Positions 60,312 through 64,000 of a DNA stretch of 64,000 nt are shown here, one piece after another. The notes under the pieces were generated by a model. It saw only the letters and a program-made list of their open reading frames with translations, did no database searches and had not been told where the DNA came from. The stretch's first letter is position 1, and each line of letters opens with the position of its first letter. The position numbers and the translations under genes are program-made. Source of the DNA: Hetaerina americana (taxonomy: Eukaryota > Arthropoda > Insecta > Odonata > Calopterygidae); NCBI GenBank assembly GCA_022747635.1, contig JAKTNV010000115.1, positions 1 to 64,000 on the forward strand. Reading direction: 5' to 3'.

Positions 60312-61399
60312 CTGGAATGGAATGAAAGCATAGGCATTAGTTACAACATGTGAGAAAATAATTGTAATATGACTGTGATTAATTTTAGTGGCTAAAATGT
60401 TATGCTATGAGATCCATTAAAGTAGTTTTGGGTTTTCATTGCCACATAGATTGCAAGTCCTTAATGATAAACATATTTTAACACTATCACAATTTACTTC
60501 AAAAAGTCATCTTAATTCAGTTACTAATTGCAAGCGGAGGGTGTAACATTTTTGTCAAGTTGCATCAACATGTATATCATTACATGCCTCCATTATGACT
60601 TTATTGCAATCCTCTGTGTGTTCAGTGTCGCAAATGTTGCATGCTATGATGTTTTTACCATATTGAAACATAAGAATCTTGTGTAAATATGTATCACCAT
60701 GATTATTTCATTTAAACCAATGCACATATAATTTTTATTATATTTGTTACAGATAAGTACAGTTTTAGTTCATTCTATCAAATTGATTATTGTATTAATT
60801 AAATTTATATGTACAAAGCATGTTGAGTAGGGGATTCAGTGGGGACCTTGGGGGGGGAGTATGTATTTTATGTGTAATGAAAAAACTTCATAAAATTGTG
60901 AAGGTTTTAACCACTCCATCCAATATGTTTGGCTGTAGGTAAATTAAAATTCAATCAATCATTAGCCATTAACTGATACAAAATTTGCCAGAGTTCAACA
61001 AGATTTCATCATATGTGAATGTATGACCATTTACTTAACATATATAGGAGGTACATAAGAACAAGATCAAGGCATTTGTAGAAGCTTAAGGCCTTGCAGA
61101 ATTTTATTTTTTGACAAAATCTTGTAGGCAGAGATATTCAATGATTTCAAGGAGTTAAAATTGTTCTATTATATACACTTAGGTTCTACTTACTATTTTA
61201 ATGAGACTTAATTCATAATTTCAAGGGAAAAGTGCTCAGATTAACAAAATGACAGCTACTTGTAGCAGACAAGTTTGCTCAATAATTTATTGAAACAATC
61301 ATTTTAATTTTCAGTGGTAATAGTGTTGAAAAATGAACTGTAATGATTTACAATTAGTTATTTGCAAAGCAATTTTTAGGCTCAAAGGTCATTTGCCTC
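60312..61399. other. Probable intron or upstream part of the multicopper-oxidase gene
   Basis: The exon at 60036-60311 starts mid-codon, so upstream exons must exist at higher coordinates. None with cupredoxin motifs is recognisable here; the sequence is AT-rich. Confidence 0.45.
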
Positions 61400-61411
61400 A
61401 GTGATGTCCCC

Positions 61412-61831
61412 TCATAACATTTTTGCTTTTTGGGAATAGAACAAAGTTGGGGGGGGGGGGGGGGTGACATCTGGCGAATAAGGAGGATAATCAAGGTTGG
61501 TGATTAAATATTTTGCCAGAAACTGGCGAGCAATCAATGCTGAATGTGCAGGTGCATTGTCATGGTGAAGGATCCATGCATTATGTCTGGTTAAAATAGT
61601 GTGCACTGTTGATTTTCCTAAATTCAGTTCATCAGCTATCTTTCGGACAGTTTTTCGACAATCGGTAAGGAAAAGGGACTGCACGCAATCAATGTTGTTG
61701 TCAACAAAGGTGGTTGAGTGTCGTCCCGGCTTTGCATCATCCATGAAGTCTTTTTTGCCATCTTTAAAACGCTTAATCCACTTGAGAATGAATGACTTCT
61801 TCACAGAATTATCTCGGTAAACAGCTGTCAA
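61412..61831 (-). pseudogene. Mariner transposase remnant
   Basis: An open frame of about 139 codons covering helix-turn-helix and partial catalytic regions of a mariner transposase, with HHDNAPAH (second catalytic Asp) kept. Internal deletion and an altered C-terminus make it defective. Confidence 0.8.
61449..61464. repeat. Poly-G run (16 nt) in the mariner relic
   Basis: A G16 tract lies where the transposase codons for the third catalytic Asp should be. The length could be a sequencing or assembly uncertainty. Confidence 0.85.
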
Positions 61832-62042
61832 AATGTCAGTAATTTAAAGATCACTTTTACCACACTTCACCAAAAAACTTGATGGTTATTTGTTGCTCCG
61901 TGATTGCGTCAATTCCCATTTTCGACAAACAGTAAAAACAAGGAAAACAGAAACTAACATAACTGGCACCCTAGTGGGCTATAGTCTGCGTCATGGCTGC
62001 CATATTGAACCAGTTCGCGCATTTATTGCACAGACCACGTAT

Positions 62043-62462
62043 AGTAGTACTGTATGGTAGAAAACTTAGGCCAACAAGGTTATACATAGAGGGAGAACCT
62101 TACGGCGAGGAAGATAGCTTAGTTCCAGCCATAATTGACGGTGAGATAGAAAAGGCATTAAGGGAGATGAAATCAAATAAGGCCGTGGGGGTGAACAACA
62201 TTTTTGCGGGACTACTGAAAGATTTAGGAAAATCTGGGCGGAAGAGTCGATATGGACTAATTCGTGGCATCTATGATGAACGATTCTCCCGAAAGACTTA
62301 GTGATATCTGTGTTAGTTCCTATTCCGAAAAAGGTAAAGGCTAATGTGAGGACCACAGAACAATAAGTTTGATTTCCCAATCAGCTAAAGTTGTTCTCAG
62401 GATTATCAACTAAAGGATGGAGAGTAGGGCAAACGATTACTTAGGGTATGGTCAGTTTGCTG
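62043..62462 (+). mobile_element. RTE-type LINE fragment
   Basis: RKLRPTRLYIEGE, DGEIEKALREMKSNKAVGVN and GKSGRKSRYGLIRGIYDE match intact LINE residues about 488-562. After a frameshift HRTISLISQSAKVVLRIIN and ESRANDYLG follow. It is truncated at both ends and lies just after a mariner relic. Confidence 0.8.
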
Positions 62463-64000
62463 TTGTGGCTAACGTATAACTTGAGTTTAGTTAAATTTCG
62501 GTAAATATGCTGGCCTTCTATTTCTCCATTTCAGTGGTTTTCGATTCATATGACTGTAATTACCTTTTATTCCTACCTTTTGTATTAATTGAAAGTTTCC
62601 CTAGTTTTTTATAGTTGTATGGTAGTGTATAGTAGCGACCTCGTAACACACTCTACACTACTAGACAACGTATGACTGCGACCTATATACTACGAAGGTT
62701 CTTAAATGCATAGCATTGGAGCGAAGGAAATACATACTTCACATATTCACACTTAACGGATGTATTTGGCCATGAAGCGAGCGGAAAAAGGGAGAGAAAA
62801 TGTGTTTTCATCATAAAAAAAACGTTTCAGCATATCTAATTAGATTCCTTGGCTTACATTTGAGATACCCGTGCTAGGGAAAGTTAGACCAATATCGAGA
62901 AACTGCTTTTAGTTTTGTGCCCTAAACAGAGAGTATTGGGCATACATTCGCGATAACAGTTTTTCATTAAATTTCAAACATGCTTCTGATGGCATTACTC
63001 TGAATTTAGCTTCGTTTTCCTTTTTATTTAGAAGGAAACCTTTCATTTTCTGAAAATAAAAATAAATAACTTGTGAATACGTTTTGGAAATATATCCGAC
63101 TTGCTAAAAGGTACACATGAATTTAATGTCGTCGATTTATGTAAAGATAGCTTAACTCTTTACTAAGTTTTTCCAAGTGTGGAAATAAAAATGCGAAATG
63201 AAACTATTGCAATCCAATATAACTCATATATGAATACGTTTCGGAATTGTCTCACTGTTTTAAACGTTTGTATAAATTTAATGCAGCAATACGTTCACAG
63301 TGTTTAAATATTTGAAAGAGTGTTTATAAAGAATGGTAGCCAAAATAATTCAAAATTAAGCTACTTTTCAATAACTATTGGCCTCAACGTGTTCGGTGTA
63401 CGAAAAAATGTGTGCCCGAGTACACCGCCTTCAGCTGTGAAAATCATTTTGAAGATGTCGTTTAAATTGTTTATTAGTGAGAAATGCGGGACTCTCGCCA
63501 AAGGCAAATTTCAACACCGAATTGTGCCCATTTCAATCGTTTGAATAAAGATCCCACAAAAAATTTTAATGAACTTTTTAATTAAAAAAATAACAATTCC
63601 ATTTCTAACCCAGCAAGTCAATGACACGAACGACGCTTCGTCTTTAAAAAAGGGGGAAAGAAAGGTTAGCCGATGGAAATAAATAGGGAGAGAAGGAAAT
63701 CTTGTTTTCCAATCTCCGAGTTCCGGTAGAAAAAGCACGGAGAATTCAGGCTTCACGTAACTTTCGCCTCCCCAAAACTTTTAGCTGGTGTTAACGTTCG
63801 TGTAAAAAAATTTAGACGAGGAAGTTGACTCCTTTGCGGTGGGTAAGCGTGCCAATCACCACTCGGGAATCAAAATATTTCATTGAATGAGCTTCATCAC
63901 GAGAGAGCTCGTTTCAATGCACGACGTTTGGCCGAGGCTGTGCCGTAACAGCGGAGGCTGAGGTGAGGAAGAATATTTCGTAAATCTCAATTCACATTTC
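62463..64000. other. No recognised gene; possible continuation of the multicopper-oxidase intron
   Basis: AT-rich, GC rising after about 63760. No cupredoxin motif, LINE or SINE match noticed. Confidence 0.4.

Larger units (their letters stand above)
61400..61925 (-). mobile_element. Internally deleted mariner-like element
   Basis: An ATG at 61919 opens MGIDAITEQQITIKFFGEVW, then stops. The frame resumes with TAVYRDNSVKKSFILKWIKR, KPGRHSTTF, VRKIADELNLGKSTVHTILT. It jumps to WILHHDNAPAHSALIARQFL and YPPYSPDVTP. The segment holding the first catalytic Asp is deleted, and the third catalytic Asp (expected after SPDxxP) is replaced by a proline run from a poly-C expansion. It is non-functional. 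Confidence 0.82.

Overview
The window is nuclear DNA of an arthropod, most likely an insect. Genes have GT..AG introns, the sequence is AT-rich and gene-poor, and it is full of RTE-type LINEs, tRNA-derived SINEs and mariner relics. One of the two host genes is closest to insect laccase-type multicopper oxidases. The species cannot be fixed from this sequence.

Layout. Positions 1-38 kb hold no host gene I can support. They carry an intact RTE-type LINE (ORF 12161-15136, minus; element about 12065-15442), flanked by (TA)n on both sides, and decayed relatives at about 4.65-5.03, 7.92-10.58, 16.17-17.11, 21.13-21.30, 25.63-25.97, 29.52-31.64, 33.69-34.00 and 35.94-36.07 kb. There are tRNA-derived SINE copies on both strands, a scrambled mariner (20.5-21.1 kb), two foldback structures (5298-5440 and 37523-37610) and simple repeats.

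Positions 38.8-55.8 kb (+) hold a complete gene for the U-box ubiquitin chain elongation factor UBE4A. It has nine coding exons with consistent phases, 1137 codons, and a probable 5' UTR exon ending at 38795. Its introns hold a recent 146-bp tandem duplication, SINEs, a LINE fragment and, in the intron between exons 4 and 5, about 0.75 kb that looks like Wolbachia/Rickettsiales intergenic palindromic repeat DNA. That last piece is a candidate nuclear insertion from an endosymbiont.

Positions 58.5-60.3 kb (-) hold the last three exons of a multicopper-oxidase-family gene, convergent with UBE4A. The rest of the gene lies beyond what I can recognise. Its final copper motif reads HDQxxxH instead of HCHxxxH. 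The type-1 copper cysteine and one type-3 histidine are gone, so it is probably a non-enzymatic relative (MCORP-like) and not a laccase. Beyond it are a deleted mariner (61.4-61.9 kb) and a LINE fragment (62.0-62.5 kb).

The two host genes show no functional link. The strongest leads are the symbiont-like insert in the UBE4A intron, the copper-ligand-less multicopper oxidase, and the intact LINE between TA tracts. All homology statements rest on motif recognition by eye; no database search was run.
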